From: CALCNS01 sp937897315
Lineage (GTDB): Bacteria; Bacillota; JAAYKD01
DNA: 64,000 nt
Direction of reading: 5' to 3'
Assembly: GCA_036744005.1 (NCBI GenBank)
Contig: DAINOJ010000006.1
Coordinates: forward strand, 1-64,000
Shown: positions 23,710-31,857 of the stretch, in pieces
How the letters are laid out: each line of letters starts with the position of its first letter
Numbering within the stretch: the stretch's first letter is position 1
Position numbers and translations under genes: made by a program
The notes under the pieces: generated by a model
Seen by the model: only the letters and a program-made list of their open reading frames with translations
Databases searched by the model: none
What the model was told of the DNA's origin: nothing

Positions 23710-24463
23710 TCTCAAAACTCCCAATAACAGAAAAGAAAGATTAGATCTCGTTTTATCTCCTGAGACACCGTTTGCTGTGGTTGAAGCATATAAAACTGCA
23801 CGTACTAACTTTATGTTTCTATTGAGTGATAGCGGATGTAAGGAAATGGTGTTTACGAGTGCAATTTCTGAGGAAGGCAAAACAACAAGCTGTATTAATT
23901 TAGCCATCACGTTTGCTCAAACCGGTTCGCGAATTCTGATTATTGATGCCGATATGAGAAAACCTCGTATACATCGCTTGATGAAAATACCTTCCACTCC
24001 AGGATTGAGCGACCGGTTAGGGAACCTCACCAAACAGGATTGTATTTATGCAACATCCTTTGAGAATGTATTTGTGTTACCAGCCGGTACGATACCACCC
24101 AATCCTGCAGAGCTCTTAGCATCCGAATCGATGAGAAAATTGCTAGCCGATTTAAACGGAACCTATGATTACATATTTATTGATACACCTCCGGTTGACG
24201 TTGTCACAGATGCCGCGGTTTTAGCCAGTCGGTTACATGGGCTCATTTTAGTGGCACGTCAAGGATATAGTCGAAAAGAAATTATGCAATCTGCCGTAGC
24301 TGCACTAGAGCAAGCAGGAGTGAATATTCTAGGAATTCTCTTGAATGACGTAAACATGGAGAAATATTCGGGTCGTTACAGATACAATAGATATAGCAAG
24401 TATAATCAGTATAACAGATATAGTTACAGTGACTCAGAGCACAAAACGGAGGAAGAGGCGTGA
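23699..24463 (+). CDS. CpsD/CapB-type bacterial tyrosine kinase
   Basis: 254 aa. P-loop kinase with Walker A SEEGKTT (about 62-68), Walker A' LIIDADMRKP (about 79-88) and Walker B FIDTPPVD (about 160-167). The first Gly of the P-loop is Glu, a known variation in this group. The C-terminus is a tyrosine cluster with eight Tyr in about 25 residues (YSGRYRYNRYSKYNQYNRYS), the autophosphorylation tail. Starts at GTG 23699 or ATG 23702; the AAAAGG site fits either. Overlaps the Wzz gene by 11 nt and the phosphatase gene by 4 nt, a tightly coupled triad. Confidence 0.9.
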   Translation: MMINLKTPNNRKERLDLVLSPETPFAVVEAYKTARTNFMFLLSDSGCKEMVFTSAISEEGKTTSCINLAITFAQTGSRILIIDADMRKPRIHRLMKIPSTPGLSDRLGNLTKQDCIYATSFENVFVLPAGTIPPNPAELLASESMRKLLADLNGTYDYIFIDTPPVDVVTDAAVLASRLHGLILVARQGYSRKEIMQSAVAALEQAGVNILGILLNDVNMEKYSGRYRYNRYSKYNQYNRYSYSDSEHKTEEEA

Positions 24464-25143
24464 GAAAGGTAGATTTTCACGCCCATCTATTGCCAGGAGC
24501 AGATCATGGCAGTGCTTCACTGGCTTGTTCTTTGAAGCAGCTTTCCTGGGCACAGAGTATGAGTATTGATTGCATAGTCACAACCCCTCACTTTTATGGC
24601 TGGAAGCAGCAATTGAGTGACTTTTTAAGTGTTAGGGAACAGTCTTGGGGTGAACTGAAACCATATCTTAATGAATACAACCTTGAGGTCATTCCAGCAG
24701 CAGAAGTGACTCTATTTCGTGATTTGCCGGATTTACTAGGATTAGAACAATTAACTTTACCAAACACTTCGTACATTTTATTAGAAATGCCGATGGAAAC
24801 TTGGGGAAATTGGGTGTATACCGCCATTGAGAAGATCATCAGCGTTCGCAAATTAATGCCGATTATTGTTCATGTGGATCGTTATCCGGAGCATGAAATT
24901 GATAAATTGCTCGATTGGAATTTAGTTTATCAGATTAATGCGGAAGCGTTTGACCACTTCTGGAAGAGCAGAAAGTATATTCGTTGGGTCGAAGAGCAAA
25001 GGGTTCACTTGATTGGTAGCGATACACATGGAGAGGATGGAACAGACTTTAGAAAGCTGGATAAGGCCTTGAAAAGACTGAGCAAACATGAAGAATATCT
25101 TATGAATAATGCCGAAAGAGTGTTATCGGGCAAAATGATATAA
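24460..25143 (+). CDS. PHP-family protein-tyrosine phosphatase (CpsB/YwqE type)
   Basis: 227 aa. Manganese-dependent PHP fold with DFHAHLLPG (His6/His8 region), TPH (about 46), a Glu in AAEV (about 80), HVDR (about 143) and GSDTHG (about 190). It dephosphorylates the BY-kinase and its targets and so switches polysaccharide synthesis. Second Asp of the DDG motif is His (ADHG), and HPER is HVDR; both are deviations from YwqE, so activity is likely but not certain. Starts with GTG overlapping the kinase stop (GTGA). Last gene of the operon. Confidence 0.85.
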   Translation: MRKVDFHAHLLPGADHGSASLACSLKQLSWAQSMSIDCIVTTPHFYGWKQQLSDFLSVREQSWGELKPYLNEYNLEVIPAAEVTLFRDLPDLLGLEQLTLPNTSYILLEMPMETWGNWVYTAIEKIISVRKLMPIIVHVDRYPEHEIDKLLDWNLVYQINAEAFDHFWKSRKYIRWVEEQRVHLIGSDTHGEDGTDFRKLDKALKRLSKHEEYLMNNAERVLSGKMI

Positions 25144-25176
25144 CGGTTGGAACCTTGGGTTCCAACCGTTATTTTC
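25142..25176. terminator. Bidirectional terminator after the EPS operon
   Basis: A perfect 13-bp stem AACGGTTGGAACC/GGTTCCAACCGTT with a 3-nt loop; ATTTTCTT follows on plus. It starts inside the phosphatase stop codon and ends one base before the iorB stop. Confidence 0.85.
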
Positions 25177-25755
25177 TTAAGCCTTATATTGATATCCGAT
25201 ATGGAAAGCATGTAGGTTGAGTTCAAGGTGCTTGGGAGGAATAACGGTTCTCAGAGCATCTAGCCACACTTCTATAGGCGTCTCTGTCCAGGTTGCAGCT
25301 ACAGTGCCAAGTAAAAGAATATTCATCACTCTGATATTACCCAACTCCGAAGCTAGTTTTAAAGCAGGAATCTTGCGAACATTCGGTGTGATCTGTAAAA
25401 GTGTTTGTTCAATATCCTTAGGATACTTCGCCTTACCAGTGACTACCGGCATAGGAGAAATCTCTTGATCATTGTAAACAACAGAACCATTTAGTTTCAA
25501 TAAAGGCATGTATCGCTGAGCTTCCAATTTCTCGAATGAAATAATATCATCGGCTTCTCCAATCTCAATGAGTGGAGAATACACTTTTTCATCGATTTTA
25601 ATCTGAGTTACAACGGAACCACCTCGTTGAGCCATACCATGGATTTCAGACATCTTAACATCCATTTTCATGTTCAAAGCAACTTGAGAGAGTACTTTGG
25701 CCGCCAAAATCGTCCCTTGCCCTCCCACACCGACTAAAATAATATTCTTCTTCAT
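25177..25755 (-). CDS. iorB: Indolepyruvate:ferredoxin oxidoreductase, beta subunit
   Basis: 192 aa, usual length. Gamma-type pyruvate/ketoisovalerate oxidoreductase fold with the N-terminal GVGGQGTILAAKVLSQ and the EIHGMAQRGGSV motif typical of IorB. With IorA it oxidatively decarboxylates aryl pyruvates from aromatic amino acids to aryl-acetyl-CoA and reduces ferredoxin, an anaerobic amino-acid catabolic step. One base separates the iorA stop from its ATG, so translation is probably coupled. Confidence 0.94.
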   Translation of the reverse strand: MKKNIILVGVGGQGTILAAKVLSQVALNMKMDVKMSEIHGMAQRGGSVVTQIKIDEKVYSPLIEIGEADDIISFEKLEAQRYMPLLKLNGSVVYNDQEISPMPVVTGKAKYPKDIEQTLLQITPNVRKIPALKLASELGNIRVMNILLLGTVAATWTETPIEVWLDALRTVIPPKHLELNLHAFHIGYQYKA

Positions 25756-25756
25756 T

Positions 25757-27514
25757 CTATTTCACTTCCTTTACAATGGCACCAAAGCGGCATAATTGAC
25801 TACAAACGCCGCAGCCAACACAAAGGGAGCGGTCAATAACCGTATGCTTGCCGTTGAAACTCATAGCAGGGCAACCAATCCGCAAACATGCTTTACATGC
25901 AACACATTTATCAGGGAGAATTTCATATTTGTCTGTCAAGTCTTTTCGAATCAGTGCACATTCACGTTGAACGATGACAACAGAGAGTTCACGGGTCTCC
26001 ATCTCCTCTTTAATGACTTTCTTCAAAGTCGCTAAATCGTAAGCATCTACAATCGTCACTCTCTGAACTCCCAATGCTCGAATAATTGCTTCATAGTCTA
26101 AACTAGGTGAGGTTTTACCGTTCAATTGAACTCCTGTGCCTGGATGGTGTTGGTGTCCAGTCATGGCTGTGATGCTATTGTCGAGTAACAAGATGGTGCT
26201 CGTTCCGCCATTGTATACCTGATCAACCAATCCGGTCATTCCCGAATGAAAGAAAGTGGAATCGCCTATCACAGCAACTAGCTTAGAAGCCAACTCAGGA
26301 TGAACTTTTTCAAATCCTAAAGCCATCGGAATAGAGGCCCCCATGCAAATAGTGGTATCCATCGCATCGAGTGGGGAAAGGGCACCCAAGGTGTAGCAAC
26401 CAATATCACCGGTGACGATGGCTTTTAAATCTCGTAATGTGTGGAAAACACTTCGATGCGGACAACCAGGACAAAGCACTGGAGGTCTAATTGGCGATTC
26501 CGGCACTTCAATCGCCTGAGTAGGGGGAACTCCAAGAATCTTCTCTCTAAGAATGGAAGGGGATAATTCGCCAATTTTGGGAAGGAGCTCTTTCCCATAG
26601 AAGGGAATGCACCCGGAACTTCCGATACAGGGAATGCTGGCAGCACTGATTTGCATTTCCATGAAAGGTTCTAATTCTTCGACTACCCATAACTCTTCAA
26701 CCGACTCTGCGAATTGGCTAATTAGTTTCATGGGTAATGGATTCGTACAGCCGATTTTCAGAACCGAAACGTGGGGAAGGGCTTCCTTGACATATTGATA
26801 ACATATCCCACTGGTAATAACACCTAAACTGCGATCGTTCATTTCCATGATGTGAATCGGTAAGGTGTCGTTGTACTCCTCCAATTTTTGCAATCGTGTC
26901 TCTAAACTAACACGCAGATTCCTTGCATTGGCAGGTAACGTGATGTTTTTATTGAAATTTTTAGTGTAGGTTTTGACTTCCTTATGGACGGGTTCGTCGA
27001 GCCGAACCAGTCCTTTCGTATGAGCCACACGAGTGGTAATCCGGACCATGAAGGGCATGTCAAATTGCTCCGAGAGTTCAAATGCCAGCTTCACATAATC
27101 CTTGCATTCTTGACTGTCCCCGGGTTCAAGTAAACCTATTTTTGCAAATTTGGCATAGAGTCTATTGTCTTGCTCGTTTTGTGAACTATGCATACCGGGG
27201 TCATCCGCAGAAATCAGAACAAAACCACCATGAACACCAGTATAAGCGAAAGAGAACAGCGGATCGGCCGCTACATTGACACCTACATGTTTCATGGAAA
27301 CTATGGTACGACCTCCTGCCATGGAACCGCCAATTGCCACTTCCATGGCAACCTTTTCATTTGGTCCCCATTGGGATAAAATACTGGGATACAGAGCCAT
27401 ATTTTCTAGAATTTCTGTGCTGGGTGTACCGGGATAAGCGACAGCCAAGTGCACACCTGCTTCAAATGCGCCACGAGCAATAGCTTCATTCCCAGATAAA
27501 AGAACCGTTGACAT
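25757..27514 (-). CDS. iorA: Indolepyruvate:ferredoxin oxidoreductase, alpha subunit
   Basis: 585 aa. N-terminal pyrimidine-binding domain (GNEAIARGAFEAGV, AYPGTPSTEI), a central domain, a TPP-binding domain (TGDIGCYTLG, IGDSTFFHSG) and a C-terminal ferredoxin-like region with two cysteine clusters (CVACKACLRIGCP and CVGCGVCSQLC) for 4Fe-4S centres. The complete architecture supports an active enzyme. The ATG at 27514 has GGAGG 7 nt upstream. Operon iorA-iorB; divergent from the lactate-racemase homologue with a 151-nt spacer. It fits peptide fermentation together with the peptidases in the window. Confidence 0.95.
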   Translation of the reverse strand: MSTVLLSGNEAIARGAFEAGVHLAVAYPGTPSTEILENMALYPSILSQWGPNEKVAMEVAIGGSMAGGRTIVSMKHVGVNVAADPLFSFAYTGVHGGFVLISADDPGMHSSQNEQDNRLYAKFAKIGLLEPGDSQECKDYVKLAFELSEQFDMPFMVRITTRVAHTKGLVRLDEPVHKEVKTYTKNFNKNITLPANARNLRVSLETRLQKLEEYNDTLPIHIMEMNDRSLGVITSGICYQYVKEALPHVSVLKIGCTNPLPMKLISQFAESVEELWVVEELEPFMEMQISAASIPCIGSSGCIPFYGKELLPKIGELSPSILREKILGVPPTQAIEVPESPIRPPVLCPGCPHRSVFHTLRDLKAIVTGDIGCYTLGALSPLDAMDTTICMGASIPMALGFEKVHPELASKLVAVIGDSTFFHSGMTGLVDQVYNGGTSTILLLDNSITAMTGHQHHPGTGVQLNGKTSPSLDYEAIIRALGVQRVTIVDAYDLATLKKVIKEEMETRELSVVIVQRECALIRKDLTDKYEILPDKCVACKACLRIGCPAMSFNGKHTVIDRSLCVGCGVCSQLCRFGAIVKEVK

Positions 27515-27665
27515 TGTTGATCCTCCTCTTTTTCTATGGATTACTTCAACACAATATATTCGCTGTGAGAATACTTTTTCCTGCTCATAATCGTGTCATA
27601 ATGAGTAGCCGGAAGGGATTCATCCCATATAAATCGAAAGAACTAGCATTTGGAGAGTGATAGGA

Positions 27666-28910
27666 ATGAAAAGTAGTATGATGTATGGGAAAGTTCCCTT
27701 GCAGGTTGAAATACAACAAGGACGGTTCTTAGGTGAAATAAAGCCGGTTTATAAAGAAAAACTCTTGAATCCAAGACTTGAGATTTTACATGCGCTACGA
27801 GAACCTATAGGCACGAAGCCTTTAGTAGAGTTAGCTAAAAATAAGAAAAGGGTTGCGATTGTCATCAGTGATATGACGCGGCCGGTGCAATCGAAGATTT
27901 TGCTACCCCCTTTATTGGAGGAGCTACATCAAGCCGGTATCACTAGGGAGCAGATTAAAATACTTATCGCTTTGGGGATACATCGGCCTTTAAGTTCGGA
28001 TGAAATATCCGTCTTAGTGGGAGAACAAATTTATCTTCATTATGAAGTCTTAAATCATGATCCAAATGACACGATTCATCTGGGGATTACCTCCAAAGGC
28101 ACTCCTCTGGATATCAATCGACATTTTGTAGAAGCAGATTTAAGAATTTGCACGGGGAACATAGACCTTCACTTTTTTGCAGGATATGCAGGGGGCGCGA
28201 AAGCGGTAATGCCTGGTTTATCAACGCGAAAATCCATCTCCAATAATCATAAAATGCAATTAGATGAAAACTCAGCCAGTGGAAGGATGCTGGGAAACCC
28301 GGTTAGAGAAGATATCGACGAAGCCGGAGAGATCATAGGGATTGATTTTATCTTAAATGTCGTTCAAAGTGAAGAGAAGGAAATCATTTCTATTTGCGCT
28401 GGAGACTTCCGGCTTGCACATCGAACAGGATGCTCCATAATTGATGAAATGTACAAAATTCCTATTACTGAAAAAGCAGATGTTGTCATAGCTTCAGCTG
28501 GAGGATATCCAAAAGATGTTAATCTGTATCAAGCTCAAAAAGCGCTAGATAACGCATATCATGCGGTGAAACCGGGTGGAACCATCTTCCTATTGGCACA
28601 ATGTCCTGAAAACTATGGGGAAGAAATCATGCACCAGTGGCTAACTACCGCAAATGGCGATTCGGCTTCTGTATTAGAAAGATTGCAAAAGGAATTTGTT
28701 TTAGGAGGTCATAAAGCAGCAGCCATAGCCCGAGTGGCAGAGAAGGTTCATATTGTATTGCTTTCTCAGATGGACCGGAACCTCAGTCGCCTTGCTTTTA
28801 TGAACCCGGTGGATTCCGTTGAAGAAGGATTGAAGCTTTGTGAGATGACTCCTGAAACCTCCGTGTGGTTTATGCCCTATGCATGTTATACCTTACCCAG
28901 GGAGGTTTAG
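27666..28910 (+). CDS. larA: LarA-family lactate racemase homologue
   Basis: 414 aa. The family motif GGAKAVMPG carries the Lys that in LarA binds the nickel-pincer nucleotide, followed by a His (SNNHKM) in the expected place; ISDMTRP and the His-rich IDLHFFAGYAGGAK also match. LarA racemises lactate, and other family members act on malate or related 2-hydroxy acids. larB, larC and larE, needed to make the cofactor, are not in the window. The start at 27666 has GGAGAG 8 nt upstream; an in-frame GTG at 27657 abuts the site. dinG follows after 2 nt. Confidence 0.82.
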   Translation: MKSSMMYGKVPLQVEIQQGRFLGEIKPVYKEKLLNPRLEILHALREPIGTKPLVELAKNKKRVAIVISDMTRPVQSKILLPPLLEELHQAGITREQIKILIALGIHRPLSSDEISVLVGEQIYLHYEVLNHDPNDTIHLGITSKGTPLDINRHFVEADLRICTGNIDLHFFAGYAGGAKAVMPGLSTRKSISNNHKMQLDENSASGRMLGNPVREDIDEAGEIIGIDFILNVVQSEEKEIISICAGDFRLAHRTGCSIIDEMYKIPITEKADVVIASAGGYPKDVNLYQAQKALDNAYHAVKPGGTIFLLAQCPENYGEEIMHQWLTTANGDSASVLERLQKEFVLGGHKAAAIARVAEKVHIVLLSQMDRNLSRLAFMNPVDSVEEGLKLCEMTPETSVWFMPYACYTLPREV

Positions 28911-28912
28911 GA

Positions 28913-31027
28913 ATGATCAGTCTATCGGATGTCTTCTCGGAAACCGGCTTACTGTCCCAAAGATTACCTGGATATGAATATCGCGAAGGACAATTGACAA
29001 TGGCGGAAGCCGTTCTAAATTCTCTGACATATCAAAAACCCTTAGCGGTACAAGCAGGAACAGGACTGGGTAAAACCTTTGCCTATTTAGTTCCGGCTTT
29101 AATGTATGCCATCGAACAAGATAAGAGAATCGTTGTTTCTACAGCGACTCTGCAATTGCAGAATCAGTTGATTCGAAAAGATTTACCGGCGATGGAAGAA
29201 ATCTTCCGAGACAAAATCGAATTTAAATCGGCTCTGGTGAAAGGGAGAAACAATTACCTGTGCATAAGAAAGCTGACGGCATTTGCACAAGTGAACCTCC
29301 AAACACCTCTCTTTCGGGATCCTTTGGACGCACCCATATGGGAGAAATTACTGGACTTATTTTACTCAGAAACCTTGGTTCAGGGAGACAAAGACGAAAT
29401 ACCTTTTCGAGTTCCGGAAACCCTTTGGACGGAAGTAGGTGCAGAAGCAGAATTATGTATGCGAGGTCGGTGCCCATTTTATCACGATTGTTACTTTTAT
29501 CGTGCCCGAGCCAAACAAAAAGAAGCAAATGTACTCATCACCAACCATGCTTTGTTCTTTGCCGATTTAGCTGTACGTAGAGAGAATGGTTATCAGGATG
29601 AAATGGATAGCGTCCTATCGAATTATGATGGGGTTATATTTGATGAAGCGCAGAATACGGAAGACTATGCGACAGATCATTTCTCAAGTGATTTTAGCTA
29701 CGGACGGGTTCTTCACTTAGTGATTTCCTTAAGACATGCATTACGCCCGGGTGGAATCTTACAATGGCCTGATGAACAAGATTTTCTCAGAATAAATGGA
29801 TTGCTGGAAATGATTATCCGAAGAAGTAGTGACTTTCTGTTGCAACTAGCTTCTCAGTGGAACGAAAGGACCCATAGAATCTTGAATAGTCAACCTATTC
29901 AAGAACAAATCTCCCCCGATGTTCTATTGCTCTGTCAGGAATTAAAGTCCCTGACAGAGATTGCGCAATCTGAAGAGCAAAAAATGATACTGCAAGGGTA
30001 TACCTTACGTGCACAACTCTGTGCAGATGAGCTGATACAATGTTGCTCCCTTTCACAACCTCTCGAATACGCTTATTGGTTTGAAAATCCGCAAAGTGGA
30101 GATATTAGAACCATGCGCCTTGCCTGTGCACCGGTTTCATTGGCAGAATTAATGATTGAAGGTTTGTTCACTAGAATTCCTGTTGTTATGACTTCGGCAA
30201 CACTCGCTAGCGAATTACTGGGGCGGATGGGGATGGTTCATCCTGATTTTCTTCGACTAGATTCTCCTTTTGATTATCAGCACCACTCCAGACTTTATAT
30301 TCCTATGGATGGTCCGGACCCTGTCGCAACGATGCAAACAGAGTTTTTTGACTTTGCCGCAGAAAAAATACTGGAACTAGTCTATATCAGTCAGGGAAGA
30401 GCGTTTATATTATGTACTTCTTATCAATCGATGGATGAAATCTACTCCAGATGTTATCAGAAACTGACCGAATGGAATTTCCTTACTATGAAGCAAGGGG
30501 ATTACAGACGTGAAGAAATCATTCAGAACTTCAGCAAAGATGGGCATGCGGTGTTATTTGCAGTTGCTAGCTTTTGGGAAGGAGTAGACATACAAGGAGA
30601 TGCACTCAGTTTGGTTGTTCTGGTAAAGCTGCCTTTTGCAGTGCCTACCGAGCCGATTTTACAGGCAAGAATGGAAGCTCTGCAACGTGAAGGGAAAGAT
30701 CCCTTTCGGTATTTCAGTGTTCCGCAGGCATCTTTGCGGCTGAAGCAGGGATTTGGTCGCTTGATTCGCTCGAATACCGATCGCGGAGTCATCGCAATTC
30801 TCGATAAACGTATTCTTACTAAAACCTATGGTAAGAGATTTCTGAAAGATTTACCTCCTACTCCCATTGTTCACTCCATAGAAGATGTGATAAGCTTTTT
30901 TCATGAGACAATGACAATAACCAATGTGAATCCTCGAAGGGCAGCCAAGAAGATCACCACAGTATCCTCTTTTGACACAGACGAAGATCATGAAAGAAAA
31001 ATTCGCAAGGGGAAGAAACGAGTATGA
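28913..31027 (+). CDS. dinG: DinG-type Fe-S superfamily 2 DNA helicase
   Basis: 704 aa. Walker A AGTGLGKT at 48-55 and the DEAH-box variant FDEAQN. Four cysteines at 117, 182, 187 and 193 fit the Fe-S domain of the DinG/XPD family. C-terminal motifs include CTSYQSM, GVDIQGD and QGFGRLIRS. Acts as a 5'-3' helicase on damaged or R-loop-containing DNA. Unlike Bacillus DinG it has no N-terminal exonuclease domain. ATG at 28913 has GGGAGG 7 nt upstream. Overlaps the flavokinase gene by 4 nt (ATGA). Confidence 0.9.
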   Translation: MISLSDVFSETGLLSQRLPGYEYREGQLTMAEAVLNSLTYQKPLAVQAGTGLGKTFAYLVPALMYAIEQDKRIVVSTATLQLQNQLIRKDLPAMEEIFRDKIEFKSALVKGRNNYLCIRKLTAFAQVNLQTPLFRDPLDAPIWEKLLDLFYSETLVQGDKDEIPFRVPETLWTEVGAEAELCMRGRCPFYHDCYFYRARAKQKEANVLITNHALFFADLAVRRENGYQDEMDSVLSNYDGVIFDEAQNTEDYATDHFSSDFSYGRVLHLVISLRHALRPGGILQWPDEQDFLRINGLLEMIIRRSSDFLLQLASQWNERTHRILNSQPIQEQISPDVLLLCQELKSLTEIAQSEEQKMILQGYTLRAQLCADELIQCCSLSQPLEYAYWFENPQSGDIRTMRLACAPVSLAELMIEGLFTRIPVVMTSATLASELLGRMGMVHPDFLRLDSPFDYQHHSRLYIPMDGPDPVATMQTEFFDFAAEKILELVYISQGRAFILCTSYQSMDEIYSRCYQKLTEWNFLTMKQGDYRREEIIQNFSKDGHAVLFAVASFWEGVDIQGDALSLVVLVKLPFAVPTEPILQARMEALQREGKDPFRYFSVPQASLRLKQGFGRLIRSNTDRGVIAILDKRILTKTYGKRFLKDLPPTPIVHSIEDVISFFHETMTITNVNPRRAAKKITTVSSFDTDEDHERKIRKGKKRV

Positions 31028-31470
31028 ACACGGAACGTTTTACCGGAATGATTGTCAAAGGTAAAGGGTTGGGACGAACAGTCGGTATGCCTACTTTGAA
31101 CCTTCAATGGGAACCAGGTGAGATAGTAACTTCATATCCTTTTGGGGTTTATATTAGTAAAGTAAGGATTCTAGGACATGTGTATTTTGCTTTGACAAAC
31201 TTTGGGTATCGACCCAGTGTCGATCAAGAGGAAAGAATTACCCTAGAAAGCTTCCTGTTGGATTATCATGGAGAAGGGGATGGATTAGGATGTGAAGCCG
31301 AAGTAGAACTATTGCATTATCTGAGGCCCACAATGAAAATGAACTCTTTAGAAGAGGTAAAAAAGCAAGTCGATCTCGATGTAGAACAAACAAAGTTATG
31401 GTTAACCGATTGCAATAGAAATCGTATGGACAAAGTGGATGTGCAAAATAATACTTGCTTCGGCAGATAG
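31024..31470 (+). CDS. Stand-alone riboflavin kinase (flavokinase domain)
   Basis: 148 aa. The sequence covers only the C-terminal half of bifunctional RibF: GMIVKGKGLGRTVGMPTLNL (residues 8-27), TNFGYRPSV and the LESFLLDY segment that bears the catalytic Glu. No FAD synthetase domain is present, so it would make FMN from riboflavin and ATP. The RPTx motif reads RPS. It overlaps dinG by 4 nt. The last codons contain the -35 element of the SRP RNA promoter. A full RibF may exist elsewhere, in which case this is a paralogue. Confidence 0.8.
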   Translation: MNTERFTGMIVKGKGLGRTVGMPTLNLQWEPGEIVTSYPFGVYISKVRILGHVYFALTNFGYRPSVDQEERITLESFLLDYHGEGDGLGCEAEVELLHYLRPTMKMNSLEEVKKQVDLDVEQTKLWLTDCNRNRMDKVDVQNNTCFGR

Positions 31471-31484
31471 TTTTGTGGTAATAT
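31455..31484 (+). promoter_or_regulatory. SRP RNA promoter
   Basis: TTGCTT (31455-31460) and TAATAT (31479-31484) with an 18-bp spacer. The start would be at about 31490, exactly where the SRP RNA 5' helix begins. The -35 lies inside the end of the flavokinase gene. Confidence 0.7.
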
Positions 31485-31489
31485 GTTTA

Positions 31490-31756
31490 GGCATCGCACT
31501 AGATGGAGTGGGTCGCGACACTCTCAACCGGAACGCTTCGCCGGGTCGAATGCCTGCTACTAGGTTTATGTTTTTGAATTCGGTTTCGCAATACATGTTG
31601 ACCTCGGGCCTCGCACGACGTTGCGCTGTGAACCTCGCCAGGATCGGAAGGTAGCAACGATAAGCAGTTTGCGCGGGTGATGCGAGTCGTCTGAGTGAGT
31701 GGATTGAAGGAAACGCGGTCATTGCATAGAAACAAGGGCAGGGTGCGATGTGCAGT
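31490..31756 (+). ncRNA. ffs: Signal recognition particle RNA, large Gram-positive type
   Basis: The helix 8 hallmark GCCAGGATCGGAAGGTAGCA is at 31637-31656, with the GGAA tetraloop at 31646-31649 and the asymmetric loop that binds Ffh. The 5' end GGCATCGCAC pairs with GTGCGATGT at 31743-31751, closing a molecule of about 265 nt. The length means an Alu domain is present, as in Bacillus. No protein is encoded on either strand here with a credible start. It is followed within 12 nt by a terminator. Ends are estimated to within a few bases. Confidence 0.93.
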
Positions 31757-31767
31757 ACAATAAAAAG

Positions 31768-31796
31768 GCCAGCCAGTATGGTTGGCTATTTTTCTT
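31768..31796 (+). terminator. SRP RNA terminator
   Basis: GCCAGCCA (31768-31775) pairs with TGGTTGGC (31779-31786) with one wobble, 3-nt loop, then TATTTTTCTT. Confidence 0.85.
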
Positions 31797-31857
31797 GCCT
31801 TTTTTCAATAAATCCTGTATCCTTTAGGTGTTGAATACACGAAGGGGGATGTAAAGC

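Noticed and set aside
31402..31735. Small open frames on both strands over the SRP RNA
   Set aside because: The RNA has the helix 8 motif and matching ends; the frames lack start signals and family similarity.
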